DNA of 64,000 nucleotides from JAWLHU01 sp049325315. Lineage in GTDB: Bacteria; Bacillota; Sulfobacillia; Symbiobacteriales; Symbiobacteriaceae. The stretch's first letter is position 1. The number at the start of each line of letters is the position of its first letter. Shown piece after piece: positions 8,934-17,804 of the stretch. The stretch covers positions 26,379 through 90,378 of the forward strand of contig JBMONB010000084.1 in assembly GCA_049325315.1 (NCBI GenBank), written 5' to 3'. A program made the position numbers and the translations under genes. The notes under the pieces are model-generated. The model did not search any database, had not been told where the DNA came from, and saw nothing but the letters and a program-made list of their open reading frames with translations.

Positions 8934-10307
8934 ATGACCCAGACCACCAAGCACATCCGACTGAAGACGGCCGTTCCCGGCCCTGTCTCCCAGGAGTTTA
9001 TGTCCCGCAAGGAGCGCCTGGTCCCCAACGCCTTCTCGATTCACGTTCCCGTTGCGATCGCCGAGGGCCATGGCGCCCTGGTGACCGATGTAGATGGGAA
9101 CGTCTTCATCGACCTGGCCGGCGGGCTGGGCTGTATGAACGTAGGCCACTCGCATCCCCGTGTCGTCTCGGCCATTCAGGAGAGCGCTGCCACATTCACC
9201 CACACCGATTTCTCCGTGATCATGTACGAGAGCTACATTCGCCTGGCGGAGCGGTTGACCGCTCTCGCCCCCGGCAATTTTGCCAAGAAGGCCTGCTTCT
9301 TCAACGCCGGCGCCGAAGCGGTGGAAAACGCCGTCAAGTTTGCCCGGAAGTACACCGGCAAGCGGGCGATTATCGCCCTCGAGGGCGCCTTCCATGGACG
9401 CACCAACCTGACCATGTCGCTCACCTCCAAGGTGAAGCCGTACAAGGAGGGCTTCGGCCCCTTCGCCCCGGAGATCTACCGGGTGCCCGCCCCCTACACC
9501 TACCGCCGCCCGGCCTCCATGACCGAGGCGGAGCATGTCAAGTTCTGCGCCGACGCCCTCGAGCGGGCGCTGACCACCATGATCGCCCCCTCCGACCTGG
9601 CGGCGATCATTCTGGAGCCGGTGCAGGGCGAGGGCGGCTTCGTCCCGCTGCACCCCGACTACCTGAAGCGGGTGCAGGAGCTGGCGAAGCAGCACAACTT
9701 CCTGATCATTGCCGACGAGATCCAGACCGGCTTCGGCCGGACCGGTACCTTCTTCGCCTCCGAACAGCTGGGACTGGCGCCCGACCTGCTCTGCGTCGGC
9801 AAGTCTCTGGCTGCGGGCATGCCGCTCTCGGGCGTTATCGGTCGGGCCGAGGTGATGGACGCCCCCGGCGACTCCACCATCGGCGGCACCTACGTGGGCA
9901 ACCCGGTGGCATGCGCCGCGGCGAACGCCGTGCTCGATGTCATGGAGGAGGAGAAGCTGACGGCGCGGGCCAACCACCTGGGCGAGATCTTCCGGGCCCG
10001 GTTTGGTACCCTTTCCACCAAGCTCGACGCCCTGGCGGGCTCCAAGCTCCAGGTGGGCGAGGTTCGGGGCCTGGGCGCCATGATCGGCATGGAGATGGTC
10101 CGGGACCGTGCGACCAAGGAGCCGGCCGCCGCCGAGGTTAACCAGATCATGGAGAAGTGCATCAGCCGCGGCGTGATCATCGTCAAGTGCGGAATTTACG
10201 GCAACGTGCTGCGCATGCTGGTCCCGCTGGTGATCACCGACGAGCAGCTGAACGAGGCGCTCGATGTGGTCGAAGCCGCCTGCCTCGAGGTGGCTCAGGC
10301 CAAGTAG
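8934..10307 (+). CDS. gabT: Class III aminotransferase, 4-aminobutyrate (GabT-like)
   Basis: This 457-residue fold-type I PLP enzyme has GabT features: the N-terminal DVDGNVFIDLAGG, the NAGAEAVENAVKFARKYTG helix, GAFHGRT, the EPVQGEGG loop, ADEIQTGFGRTG, and the PLP lysine in CVGKSLAAG (Lys290). The reaction is transfer of an omega-amino group, most likely from 4-aminobutyrate, to 2-oxoglutarate to give succinate semialdehyde and glutamate. Related enzymes act on 5-aminovalerate, so substrate identity is inferred. The ATG follows GAAGGAGGAA. It is monocistronic, with a hairpin 13 nt after the stop, and no succinate-semialdehyde dehydrogenase adjoins it. A TGCATAGG motif precedes it. Confidence 0.88.
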   Translation: MTQTTKHIRLKTAVPGPVSQEFMSRKERLVPNAFSIHVPVAIAEGHGALVTDVDGNVFIDLAGGLGCMNVGHSHPRVVSAIQESAATFTHTDFSVIMYESYIRLAERLTALAPGNFAKKACFFNAGAEAVENAVKFARKYTGKRAIIALEGAFHGRTNLTMSLTSKVKPYKEGFGPFAPEIYRVPAPYTYRRPASMTEAEHVKFCADALERALTTMIAPSDLAAIILEPVQGEGGFVPLHPDYLKRVQELAKQHNFLIIADEIQTGFGRTGTFFASEQLGLAPDLLCVGKSLAAGMPLSGVIGRAEVMDAPGDSTIGGTYVGNPVACAAANAVLDVMEEEKLTARANHLGEIFRARFGTLSTKLDALAGSKLQVGEVRGLGAMIGMEMVRDRATKEPAAAEVNQIMEKCISRGVIIVKCGIYGNVLRMLVPLVITDEQLNEALDVVEAACLEVAQAK

Positions 10308-10320
10308 TTGGGCATGGAAA

Positions 10321-10355
10321 CAGGGCAGCGCTCCCGCCAGGGGGGCGCTGCCCTG
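10321..10355 (+). terminator. Hairpin after GabT-like gene
   Basis: CAGGGCAGCGC pairs with GCGCTGCCCTG, starting 13 nt after the stop. No T-run follows. Confidence 0.65.
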
Positions 10356-10379
10356 CTCGCGTCGGCAAACCTACGGAGA

Positions 10380-10805
10380 TCAGGTTCCCGAGCCGGCGAC
10401 CTTCAGAATTCCCTCCATGACCGCGGGCCAGGCGATTCCATTCTGAATGGCGGTGCCGAAGCGGACCATAAAGGGTGTGTTCTTGCTGAACTTGGCCTTA
10501 TTCGAGAGGTGCGGGTAGATCGCGCAGCTGAGTACGATGGAACTGACCAGAAGGGGCACCGAAAACTTGGACGGATCGAGCTGGTATCCGGCGGAGGAGA
10601 CACGCTGGAAGAGAATTCCCACCAGAATCCCACCGTAGGTAATCCAATGGTCCAGATTGGTGTGCCTGACTCTTCCGTGGGTCATGGTACCTTCGGCTGT
10701 AAGCTGCTCCATCCCCACCGCCATCTGCAGGTGGGCCATGACTGCCGCTTCCTCATGCTCTATCCATCGGTTGAGGCTGAAGTAGTTCACCTGGCTACCC
10801 TCCAT
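10380..10805 (-). CDS. Hypothetical small membrane protein
   Basis: I do not recognise this 141-residue protein. It has two or three hydrophobic segments (WITYGGILVGILFQ near 55, VPLLVSSIVLSCAIY near 84, and a weaker GIAWPAVMEGIL at the C-terminus) and a polar N-terminal third rich in Glu, His and Met. The start at 10805 lacks an obvious ribosome site. The ATG at 10739, preceded by GAGGAAG, would give a 119-residue product and may be the true start. It runs opposite to its upstream neighbour and stands alone between two hairpins. Confidence 0.5.
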   Translation of the reverse strand: MEGSQVNYFSLNRWIEHEEAAVMAHLQMAVGMEQLTAEGTMTHGRVRHTNLDHWITYGGILVGILFQRVSSAGYQLDPSKFSVPLLVSSIVLSCAIYPHLSNKAKFSKNTPFMVRFGTAIQNGIAWPAVMEGILKVAGSGT

Positions 10806-10887
10806 AAAGATCAGATAAGAACCAGTATTAATAATTTTATGCCACTAACAGAAATCCTGCTGTCGTATCAAGTTCGATGAAAAACTC

Positions 10888-10933
10888 AAAGAAGCACACG
10901 TCCCTCCTTGGAGAGGGCGTGTGCTTCTTTTTA
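10888..10933. terminator. Strong bidirectional terminator (AAAGAAGCACACG hairpin)
   Basis: AAAGAAGCACACG pairs with CGTGTGCTTCTTT, followed by T residues on the plus strand and by a T-rich stretch on the minus strand. It ends the ACP-like gene on the minus strand. Confidence 0.85.
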
Positions 10934-10944
10934 GTTCTAATCGC

Positions 10945-11172
10945 TTAGTCGCCGGCCCGGGCAACCAGGCCGCAGAGTTCGCCGACGGTATCCACCTCCA
11001 CCAGAAGCTCTTCGGACAGTTCTACGCCAAACTCGTTCTCCAGCGTATCCACCAGGCTCTCCATGTTGGTGTCGAACTCCTCAGAAAGTGCCGTAATGGT
11101 CGTGTTGAACGAGATCGAACGGTCTCCAATCTGGTCACGGATCACCTTAAGCGCTTCCTGTTTCATGTTCAT
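10945..11172 (-). CDS. Acyl-carrier-protein-like small protein
   Basis: The 75-residue acidic protein matches ACP helices II-III: NMESLVDTLENEFGVELSEE aligns with the ACP segment DSLDTVELVMALEEEFGIEI. The Ser that would carry 4'-phosphopantetheine is present, but the canonical Asp-Ser-Leu is Glu-Ser-Leu. An orphan ACP like this could serve a dedicated acylation step; no synthase is adjacent. A GGAGGT site lies 12 nt before the ATG at 11172, slightly long. It is followed by a strong terminator and diverges from the MBL hydrolase gene. Confidence 0.7.
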   Translation of the reverse strand: MNMKQEALKVIRDQIGDRSISFNTTITALSEEFDTNMESLVDTLENEFGVELSEELLVEVDTVGELCGLVARAGD

Positions 11173-11360
11173 GCTTCATGAGGCACCTCCGGGCCGTATT
11201 CTCCCCGCCACAGGCATAGCTATTCGCACCCAACCACCTTGTAGTGTTTCGGTAAAATTATCTATCCTTGCAGGCTTTTCGATCTAGAAGGTGAATGATG
11301 CCATATGGTATTCTATTTACAACCAAACGATCGGTAGTCTACGGGAAGGTCCGCCTTCAT

Positions 11361-12248
11361 ATGGATTCGGCAGACGAAACACTGGCGAAAACCGGCACAA
11401 CGGAGCGGCTGGTTCGTATGTATGAGGTAGCGCGATTCGGGCCGGTAGTGCGTATTCGGATGAGCCGGGCGTTCCTGGGGCGGCCCACGCTCTGGGTCCA
11501 CGCCTTCTGGGTGGACGGTCTCCTGATCGACAGCGGTTGCCACCACACCGTGCCCGACCTGGCGGCCGCCCTGCATCAGGAGGGGCTGACGGTCGAGCAG
11601 GTGGTCAGCACCCATAGCCACGAGGATCATGTTGGTGCGAACGCCTACATCCGCCACCGTTTTGGGGTGATGCCCCGGGCGCACCCCCTGGCCCTCGACC
11701 GCCTGGCCCGACCGGAGACCTGGCGGGAGATGGATCTGTATCGGCAGTTTTTTTGGGGCCTCGTAGAAGGTTGCCCCGCTGAGCCGCTGGGGGAGGCGGT
11801 GGAGACCGACCGCTACCGCTTTCGGGTGCTCCACACCCCTGGTCATTCCAAGGATCATATCGCGCTCTTTGAAGAGCAGGGATGGCTCTTCTCGGGCGAT
11901 CTCCTGATCTCGCCCAGGCTCCAGCATGTTCGGAGGGAGGAGAATCCGCTCCTCCTGCTCGACTCGATGCGTCAGGTAGCCGCCCTGCCCGTTCGACAGC
12001 TCTTCTGCTCCCACGCCTACCGGGTACACGACTCCGCTCAGCCCCTGGCTGAGAAGGTGGCGTACTGGGAGAAGCTGCAGTCCGACGGGCGAGCACTGGC
12101 GCGCGAGGGTCTTTCCGTGCGAGCGATCACCCGGCGGCTCTTGCCGGCCCGGGGTTTGATCGAATTGCTCACCCGGGGCGATTTCAGCCGCATCAACCTG
12201 ATGCGCGGCCTCCTCGGGGAAGAGCAGTCAAACCAGCCTCATCTGTAG
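11361..12248 (+). CDS. MBL-fold metallo-hydrolase
   Basis: The protein has the metallo-beta-lactamase signature HSHEDH near residue 90, further metal ligands in HTPGHSKDHI and FSGDLLI, and a distal His in CSHAYRVH. The family hydrolyses thioesters, lactones or phosphodiesters with a dinuclear metal site; the substrate is not predictable. The frame is open from ATG 11295, but the first 66 nt are AT-rich, and ATG 11361 follows GGGAAGGT, so I start there (295 residues). ATG 11418 is another possibility. It lies 37 nt before the acyl-CoA ligase and is probably cotranscribed, suggesting a thioesterase-like role. Confidence 0.8.
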   Translation: MDSADETLAKTGTTERLVRMYEVARFGPVVRIRMSRAFLGRPTLWVHAFWVDGLLIDSGCHHTVPDLAAALHQEGLTVEQVVSTHSHEDHVGANAYIRHRFGVMPRAHPLALDRLARPETWREMDLYRQFFWGLVEGCPAEPLGEAVETDRYRFRVLHTPGHSKDHIALFEEQGWLFSGDLLISPRLQHVRREENPLLLLDSMRQVAALPVRQLFCSHAYRVHDSAQPLAEKVAYWEKLQSDGRALAREGLSVRAITRRLLPARGLIELLTRGDFSRINLMRGLLGEEQSNQPHL

Positions 12249-12285
12249 GAGCGGTTCCCGCACGAGAGAGAAGGGGGGCACTGCG

Positions 12286-13950
12286 ATGGAGCGTCCGTAT
12301 CTGAGGCATTATCCGGAGGGTGTACGGTGGGACATCGAGTTTCCGGAGGTGCCGGTCTACCAGTTCCTGTTTGAGCAGGTGGAGAAGCATCCGGACCGAA
12401 CGGCGCTGATCTTCCTGGGAAAGAAGATCAGCTACCGGGAACTTGGCGACCAGATCAACCGGTTTGCGGCCGCCCTCCAGCGCCGGCTGGGGATCAAGAA
12501 GGGCGATCGCGTCGGCATCATTCTGCCGAACTGCCCGCAGAACGTCATTGCTACCGTGGCCGCCCAGAAGATCGGCGCCATCCCTGTTCAGTTCAACCCC
12601 ATGTATGTGGCCCGTGAGATCGAGTACCAGGTGAAGGACTCGGGCTGCCGGATTATGATCACCCTGGACCTCTTCTGGAACAAGGTCCGCGAGGCCGGCG
12701 GGGTTGAGAAGTACATCTGGACCGGAATCCAGGACTACCTCTCCTTCCCGCTCAGCTTCCTCTTCAAACTTAAGGCCAAGCCGCCCAAGGTGCCGGCCTC
12801 CGATGCGATCCACTTCGCCGATCTGCTGAAGGAGAGCGCCGAGGGGCTTCAGGTACCGCCCATCAACCCCAAGGACGACCTGGCCGTGCTGCTCTACACG
12901 GGCGGTACCACCGGCGTCTCCAAGGGCGTCATGCTGACCCATTTCAACATTACCTCCAACATTACGCAGATCCAGGAGTGGCTCCACCGGGAAGACCGGC
13001 ACGATACGGTGCTGGTGGTTCTGCCCATGTTCCACTCCTACGGCTTTACGGCGGCGCTGGGACTGGCGCTCAGCTCGGGGTCGACCTGCATCTTGATGCC
13101 GAAGTTCGACCCCGGCGACCTGCTGAAGGCGATCGCCAAGTGGCGGCCCACCTCCTTCCCCGGCGTGCCCACCATGTACACAGGGCTGCTGCACCATCCC
13201 GACATGAAGAAATATGACCTGAGCTCCATCGAGTTCTGCGTCTCGGGCGCGGCGCCCATGCCGGTGGAATTGATGCAGAAGTTCGAGACGCTCACCGGCG
13301 GCAACATCATGGAGGGGTACGGCCTGACCGAGACCTCGCCGGTCACCCATGCGAACCCGTTCAAGGGCAAGCGGATTCCGGGCTCGGTCGGACTGCCCTA
13401 CCCGGGCACCGACGTGCGCATCGTCGACCTGGAGACCGGCGTCGACGTGGAGCCGGGCAAGGAGGGTGAGGTGCTGATCCGGGGGCCGCAGGTGATGAAG
13501 GGCTACTGGAACAAGCCGGAGGAGACCGCGGCGGTCCTGGTGGACGGCTGGCTCTATACCGGTGATATCGGACGGATGGATGAGGACGGCTACCTCTACA
13601 TCGTCGACCGCAAGAAGGACATGATCATCGCCGGCGGCTTCAACATTTACCCGCGCGAGATCGATGAGGTCCTCTACACCCATCCGGCGGTGAAGGAGGC
13701 CTGCAGCGTGGGCGTGCCGGACGAGTACCGGGGCGAGACGGTAAAGGCGTTCGTGGTGCTGAAGGAAGGGGAGACGGCCACCGAGCAGGAGATCATGGAC
13801 TTCTGCAAGGAGCGGCTGGCCAGCTACAAGCGGCCGCGCCAGGTGGAGTTCCTCCAGGAACTGCCCAAGTCGACGGTGGGGAAGGTGCTGCGCCGGGTGC
13901 TGACGGAGCAGGAGCGGGAGAAGGCCCGCATCGCCGTAGGGAAGCAGTAG
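12286..13950 (+). CDS. fadD: Long-chain fatty-acid--CoA ligase (AMP-forming)
   Basis: The 554-residue ANL-family enzyme has the AMP-binding P-loop YTGGTTGVSKG, the GYGLTETSP motif, DGWLYTGDIG with the adenylate-binding Asp, the hinge IVDRKKDMIIAGGFNIYPREIDE and the C-terminal catalytic-lysine motif PKSTVGKVLRR. It activates fatty acids to acyl-CoA with ATP for the downstream beta-oxidation genes. The ATG at 12286 follows AGAAGGGGGG. Length and motifs are typical of bacterial FadD/LcfA. The next gene begins 31 nt downstream, so it opens the acyl-CoA cluster. Confidence 0.92.
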   Translation: MERPYLRHYPEGVRWDIEFPEVPVYQFLFEQVEKHPDRTALIFLGKKISYRELGDQINRFAAALQRRLGIKKGDRVGIILPNCPQNVIATVAAQKIGAIPVQFNPMYVAREIEYQVKDSGCRIMITLDLFWNKVREAGGVEKYIWTGIQDYLSFPLSFLFKLKAKPPKVPASDAIHFADLLKESAEGLQVPPINPKDDLAVLLYTGGTTGVSKGVMLTHFNITSNITQIQEWLHREDRHDTVLVVLPMFHSYGFTAALGLALSSGSTCILMPKFDPGDLLKAIAKWRPTSFPGVPTMYTGLLHHPDMKKYDLSSIEFCVSGAAPMPVELMQKFETLTGGNIMEGYGLTETSPVTHANPFKGKRIPGSVGLPYPGTDVRIVDLETGVDVEPGKEGEVLIRGPQVMKGYWNKPEETAAVLVDGWLYTGDIGRMDEDGYLYIVDRKKDMIIAGGFNIYPREIDEVLYTHPAVKEACSVGVPDEYRGETVKAFVVLKEGETATEQEIMDFCKERLASYKRPRQVEFLQELPKSTVGKVLRRVLTEQEREKARIAVGKQ

Positions 13951-13980
13951 CCTGACTTCATCGTCGCAGGGGGTAATGAA

Positions 13981-15060
13981 GTGCAGCCGTTGTCAGGGGT
14001 GACCGTTCTTGACCTTACCCGCCTCCTGCCGGGGCCGTTCGCCTCCTGGCTCCTGCGGAGCTGGGGCGCCCGGGTCGTTAAGGTGGAAGACCCGACCCTG
14101 GGGGACTACCTGCGGGAGGTGCAGCCTCTCTGGTTCAACCACCTGAACGCCGGAGCCGAATCCATGGCCGTCGACTTGAAGCATCCGGATGGGCGCAAGC
14201 TCTTCTTGCGCCTGTTGCCGCAAGTCGATATGGTCCTGGAGGGCTTCCGCCCCGGGGTGATGGAGAGGCTGGGCCTGAGTTACGACGAGATGGCCCGGCA
14301 AAATCCGGCGATCGTGCTGGTCTCCCTGAGCGGCTATGCCGCAAATGGGCCGCACAGGGACCGGGCCGGACACGACCTCAACTACATGGCGCGCAGCGGG
14401 CTGCTGTCGCTCATGGAGGGGGCGCCCGCCTTTCAGCTGGGTGACCTTACCAGCGGGCTGATGGCCGCGGCCGGCGGCCTGGCCGCCGTGCTTGGGGCAC
14501 GGGCCAGCGGCAAGGGGACCCATGTTCAGGTCTCGATTCTGGAGACGCTAAGGGCGCTGGGCAGTCTTCAGGCCCTGGAGGCGATGATGGGGCTTGAGTT
14601 GCCGCGGGATGAGATGCTGCTCGGGGGCGCGCTCCCCTGCTACCGGCTCTACTGGACGGCAGACGGCGGCCAGGTCTCCCTGGCCGCCCTTGAGACGAAG
14701 TTCTGGGTCAAGTTCTGCGAGGCGGTAAACCGGCCGGAGTGGATTCCGCGCCACTCCGACCCGGAGCTGAAGGAAGAACTGGCGGCCTTGTTCCGCTCCA
14801 AGACCCTGTGGGAGTGGGGGCAGGTGGCCGAGCGGCACCCCGACGCCTGCCTCGACCCGGTCCTTCGGGTCGGGCAGGCGGTGGAGGACCGCACCGAACT
14901 CCAGCCCGTCCGTTTTGCGCGGCAGCGTCCCTCCAGCCGGGGGAAGGCGCCGGGACGGGGGCAACATACCCTCACTTTCCTACGGGAGATGGGCTTTTCT
15001 GAGCAGGAAATACTCACCCTGGCTGCCGAAGGGTGTATCACGGTAACGCCGGCGGATTAG
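13981..15060 (+). CDS. CaiB/BaiF family protein, alpha-methylacyl-CoA racemase-like
   Basis: This 359-residue class III CoA-transferase-fold protein starts with the family segment SGVTVLDLTRLLPGPFASWLL. It contains AGHDLNYMARSG (His131) and FQLGDLTSG (Asp155), which align with the catalytic His126 and Asp156 of alpha-methylacyl-CoA racemase. The loop between them is six residues shorter than in the mycobacterial enzyme. This favours racemisation of 2-methylacyl-CoA over CoA transfer, though I cannot exclude the latter. The GTG start at 13981 follows a G-rich site. Its position after FadD and before SCP2, SDR, hydratase and thiolase suits degradation of methyl-branched acyl-CoA. Confidence 0.8.
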   Translation: MQPLSGVTVLDLTRLLPGPFASWLLRSWGARVVKVEDPTLGDYLREVQPLWFNHLNAGAESMAVDLKHPDGRKLFLRLLPQVDMVLEGFRPGVMERLGLSYDEMARQNPAIVLVSLSGYAANGPHRDRAGHDLNYMARSGLLSLMEGAPAFQLGDLTSGLMAAAGGLAAVLGARASGKGTHVQVSILETLRALGSLQALEAMMGLELPRDEMLLGGALPCYRLYWTADGGQVSLAALETKFWVKFCEAVNRPEWIPRHSDPELKEELAALFRSKTLWEWGQVAERHPDACLDPVLRVGQAVEDRTELQPVRFARQRPSSRGKAPGRGQHTLTFLREMGFSEQEILTLAAEGCITVTPAD

Positions 15061-15126
15061 TTCTCCGTGATGCGCTCGGGGCTGTGTTGAAGGTGGCCCC
15101 ACTTGTAGACAGGGAGGCCTCAACTG

Positions 15127-15705
15127 GTGAGCAACAAGCAGGCAGAGATCATGCAAGCGGCCATCGACCTCTTCCAACAGAAGGGGTACCACGCGACCTC
15201 CATGCAGGACATTGCCGATGCCGTAGGGCTTCAGAAGGGAAGCCTCTACCACTACATCTCCGGCAAGGAAGACCTCCTGGTGGTGATCATCCACGACGCC
15301 TTGAGCTCCTACAACGCCCAGCTCGCCGAGATTCGGGGCCTGGATCTCCCGGTCAGGCAGCGGCTGGAGATGGCGGTGAGGGCCCACCTGAAGGGGATCG
15401 CAGAGAATTTGGGCATGCTGACCATCTTCCTGCGGGAAAGCTATGCGCTTAACCCCGACCAGCAGCGGATGATCAACGAGGAGAGCGACCGCTACAACCG
15501 GATGTTCGAGGAGTTGTTCACCGAGGGGATTGCAAAGGGCGAAATGCGGGACCTTGATCCCAAGTTCGCCACCCGTGTGGTGCTGGGGTCCTGTAACTGG
15601 TTTTACCGGTGGTATCGCCCCGGGGGGCCTCAGTCCATCGACCAGATGGCGGACTTCTTCGTCGACCTCCTGTTCAACGGGATTGCAGTGGGTTCGCCCG
15701 CTTAA
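15127..15705 (+). CDS. TetR/AcrR family transcriptional regulator
   Basis: The 192-residue protein has an N-terminal TetR helix-turn-helix (AAIDLFQQKGYHATSMQDIADAVGLQKGSLYHYISGKEDLL) and an all-helical ligand domain. TetR regulators inside fatty-acid oxidation clusters usually repress these genes and respond to acyl-CoA. It lies in the same direction as its neighbours between the racemase and SCP2 genes, so it may regulate its own operon. A palindrome ACCGAACGTTTGGT at 53783 upstream of the acyl-CoA dehydrogenase is a possible remote target. The GTG at 15127 is chosen since it leads directly into the conserved domain. Confidence 0.88.
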   Translation: MSNKQAEIMQAAIDLFQQKGYHATSMQDIADAVGLQKGSLYHYISGKEDLLVVIIHDALSSYNAQLAEIRGLDLPVRQRLEMAVRAHLKGIAENLGMLTIFLRESYALNPDQQRMINEESDRYNRMFEELFTEGIAKGEMRDLDPKFATRVVLGSCNWFYRWYRPGGPQSIDQMADFFVDLLFNGIAVGSPA

Positions 15706-15742
15706 ATCTGTTCACCGACGTCCTGAAAGGAGAGATCCCTCC

Positions 15743-16063
15743 ATGAGCGTTGCTGAGATCTTCAACGAAATGCGGAACCGTGTCGCCGCCAACCCTGCCA
15801 AGGTTGGCAACCTGAAGGCTGCCTATCAGTTCGACCTGTCCGGCGAGGGCGGCGGCACCTACCACGCTACTTTTGATAACGGCTCCTATGATATCGGGGA
15901 GGGCGCTATTGAGAATCCGGGCTGTACCGTCTCCATGTCGGCCGCAGACTTTGAGGCGATGGTGGGCGGAAAGCTCAACCCGACGGCGGCCTTCATGAGC
16001 GGAAAGCTCAAGATTAAGGGCGACATGGGCCTCGCCATGAAGCTGCAGCAGGTGATCAGCTAG
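15743..16063 (+). CDS. SCP2 sterol-carrier-domain protein
   Basis: The 106-residue protein is a single SCP2 domain: AAYQFDLSGEGGGTYHATFDNG, then GCTVSMSAADFEAMVGGKLNPTAAFMSGKLKIKGDMGLAMKL, which is the classic C-terminal SCP2 signature. The fold makes a hydrophobic tunnel that binds lipids or fatty acyl-CoA. In context it probably presents acyl-CoA to the oxidation enzymes. The ATG follows AAAGGAGAG. The predicted start is well supported, and the protein matches the family's length. Confidence 0.88.
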   Translation: MSVAEIFNEMRNRVAANPAKVGNLKAAYQFDLSGEGGGTYHATFDNGSYDIGEGAIENPGCTVSMSAADFEAMVGGKLNPTAAFMSGKLKIKGDMGLAMKLQQVIS

Positions 16064-16162
16064 CGGTCTTCCGGTCTGGCTCCGCCGGTTCTTCTACCAT
16101 CTGATCAACTCTTGCCCCCATCGCGGTCGCGTGGGGGCTCTGTTGTCGAAGGGGGTTACAGA

Positions 16163-16990
16163 ATGTTTCGGCTAGACGGAAAGGTGGCGCTGGTGACCGG
16201 GGGCTCCCGGGGGCTGGGGCGGGCAGATGCGCTGGCTCTGGCTCGGGCCGGGGCCGATGTTGTGATCACCGACATTCTTGTGGAGTCCGACTCGGGTATG
16301 GAGATGGCCGAGAAGTATGGGCCGCTCTCGCAGGTCATGAAGTCGACCGGGGCCGTCTATGCGGAGCAGACGCGCGATGAGATTAGCGCCATGGGGCGGC
16401 GGTCGGCCGCTTATAAGATGGATGTGACCGACCGGGAGCAAGTGCGTGCCGTGGTGGAGCGGGTGGTGACTGAGTTTGGCGGGGTTCACATTCTGGTGAA
16501 CAACGCCGGGACGCTCGACCATGTCTCCCAGATTGAGAACCAGTCCGAAGAGTTCTGGGAGAGGGACCTGCGGGTCAACCTGACGGGCGCCTTCAACTGC
16601 GCCAAGGCGGTCTGGCCCCATATGAAGAGCGCCGGCTTTGGGCGGATCATCAATATGGCGTCGGTGGCCGGGACCCTGGGCGGGTTCGGGCAGGCCTCCT
16701 ACTCGACCACCAAGGCGGGGCTGCTGGGGCTCACGAAGACGCTGGCGCTGGAAGGGGCGCGCTTTGGGATCACCTGCAATGCGATCGTGCCGGGGATTAT
16801 TGCCACCGAGGCCTACAATATGTCGAATCCCAAGATGAAGGAGCGCATGGAGGCCCGGACCGCCTTTAAGCGGCCCGGCAAGCCGGAGGACATCGCCCAT
16901 GCGATCGCCTTCCTCTGCTCGGAGGAGGCGGGGTATATCACCGGGGTGGGGCTGCCCGTGGCGGGCGGGATTGATCTCTTTACCTTCTAA
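16163..16990 (+). CDS. Short-chain dehydrogenase/reductase (3-hydroxyacyl-CoA or 17beta-HSD4-like)
   Basis: This 275-residue classical SDR has the cofactor motif TGGSRGLG, the NNAG motif, the active-site Ser in NMASVAG, and Tyr180-S-T-T-Lys184. An acidic residue (ITD) ending the second beta strand favours NAD(H). After strand two there is a 20-residue insertion (GMEMAEKYGPLSQVMKS) not seen in minimal SDRs. Given its neighbours, it may be a 3-hydroxyacyl-CoA dehydrogenase of the MFE-2 type or a 3-oxoacyl reductase. The ATG at 16163 follows GAAGGGGG. The next gene starts about 20 nt downstream. Confidence 0.85.
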   Translation: MFRLDGKVALVTGGSRGLGRADALALARAGADVVITDILVESDSGMEMAEKYGPLSQVMKSTGAVYAEQTRDEISAMGRRSAAYKMDVTDREQVRAVVERVVTEFGGVHILVNNAGTLDHVSQIENQSEEFWERDLRVNLTGAFNCAKAVWPHMKSAGFGRIINMASVAGTLGGFGQASYSTTKAGLLGLTKTLALEGARFGITCNAIVPGIIATEAYNMSNPKMKERMEARTAFKRPGKPEDIAHAIAFLCSEEAGYITGVGLPVAGGIDLFTF

Positions 16991-17010
16991 CTTCTAAGGG
17001 GGTGCCGGGT

Positions 17011-17799
17011 TTGATCTTTCCGGTTGCGATGCAGCAAGGGCTGGCGGTGGTCACCATCGACCGGCCGCCGGTCAACGCCATTAACCCCGACTTCATTGCC
17101 GAACTGACGGCGCTTTGTGAGCGGCTCTCGGGCGACGGGGCGGTGCGTGCGGTGCTCTTCCGGAGCGCCATTCCCGGAAGGTACATAGCAGGGGCCGACC
17201 TGTCGGGGGTCCTGCAAGCGGATTCCGATCTGCCGGTGACCGAGCGGCTGCGCCAGCTCAACAAGGAGTGGCGGAAGGCGTTTTACGCCCTGGAGGCGCT
17301 CCCGGTGCCGACTGTGGCGGCCATTACCGGACACTGCCTGGGCGGCGGGCTGGAGTTCGCCCTTTCCTGCGACTACCGGCTGATGCTCGATGACGCCAAG
17401 GCGCTGGTAGGGCTGACGGAGATCAACCTGGGGCTCTTTCCCGGGGCGGGGGGAACCTACCGGCTGCCCCGGGTGGTCGGCGTGGCCAAGGCCAAGGACA
17501 TGATCTACCGCGGGCTCCGGCTGCTGGCGCCCGAGGCGAAGGCGATCGGGCTGGTCCACGAGATCTGGGGTCCCGAGGAGTTTGAGAGCCAGGCGACCGC
17601 CTTTGCGCTGAGCCTCTCCAAAGGCCCCACCCAGGCGCTGAAGGCGGCCAAGGCGGCGATTCAGGCCGGGCTGACCGACCAGTCCTGGGCGGACCAGCTG
17701 GAGGAGGATGAGTTCGTCCGCATCGTGCAGACAGCGGATGCGATGGAGGGGCTGACAGCCTTCTGGGAGAAGCGGCCCCCGCAGTTCAAGGGGAGGTAA
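17011..17799 (+). CDS. Enoyl-CoA hydratase/isomerase family protein
   Basis: The crotonase-fold protein has IDRPPVNAINPDFIAEL, the oxyanion segment IAGADLS, GHCLGGGLEFALSCDYR and the catalytic-Glu region GLTEINLGLFPGAGGTYRLPR. It would hydrate trans-2-enoyl-CoA to 3-hydroxyacyl-CoA. A GTG at 17002 is in frame, but the AAGGGGG site (16995-17001) abuts it, while the TTG at 17011 has 8-nt spacing, so I choose the TTG (262 residues). It lies between the SDR and thiolase genes and is very probably cotranscribed with both. Confidence 0.88.
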   Translation: MIFPVAMQQGLAVVTIDRPPVNAINPDFIAELTALCERLSGDGAVRAVLFRSAIPGRYIAGADLSGVLQADSDLPVTERLRQLNKEWRKAFYALEALPVPTVAAITGHCLGGGLEFALSCDYRLMLDDAKALVGLTEINLGLFPGAGGTYRLPRVVGVAKAKDMIYRGLRLLAPEAKAIGLVHEIWGPEEFESQATAFALSLSKGPTQALKAAKAAIQAGLTDQSWADQLEEDEFVRIVQTADAMEGLTAFWEKRPPQFKGR

Positions 17800-17804
17800 G
17801 AGCC

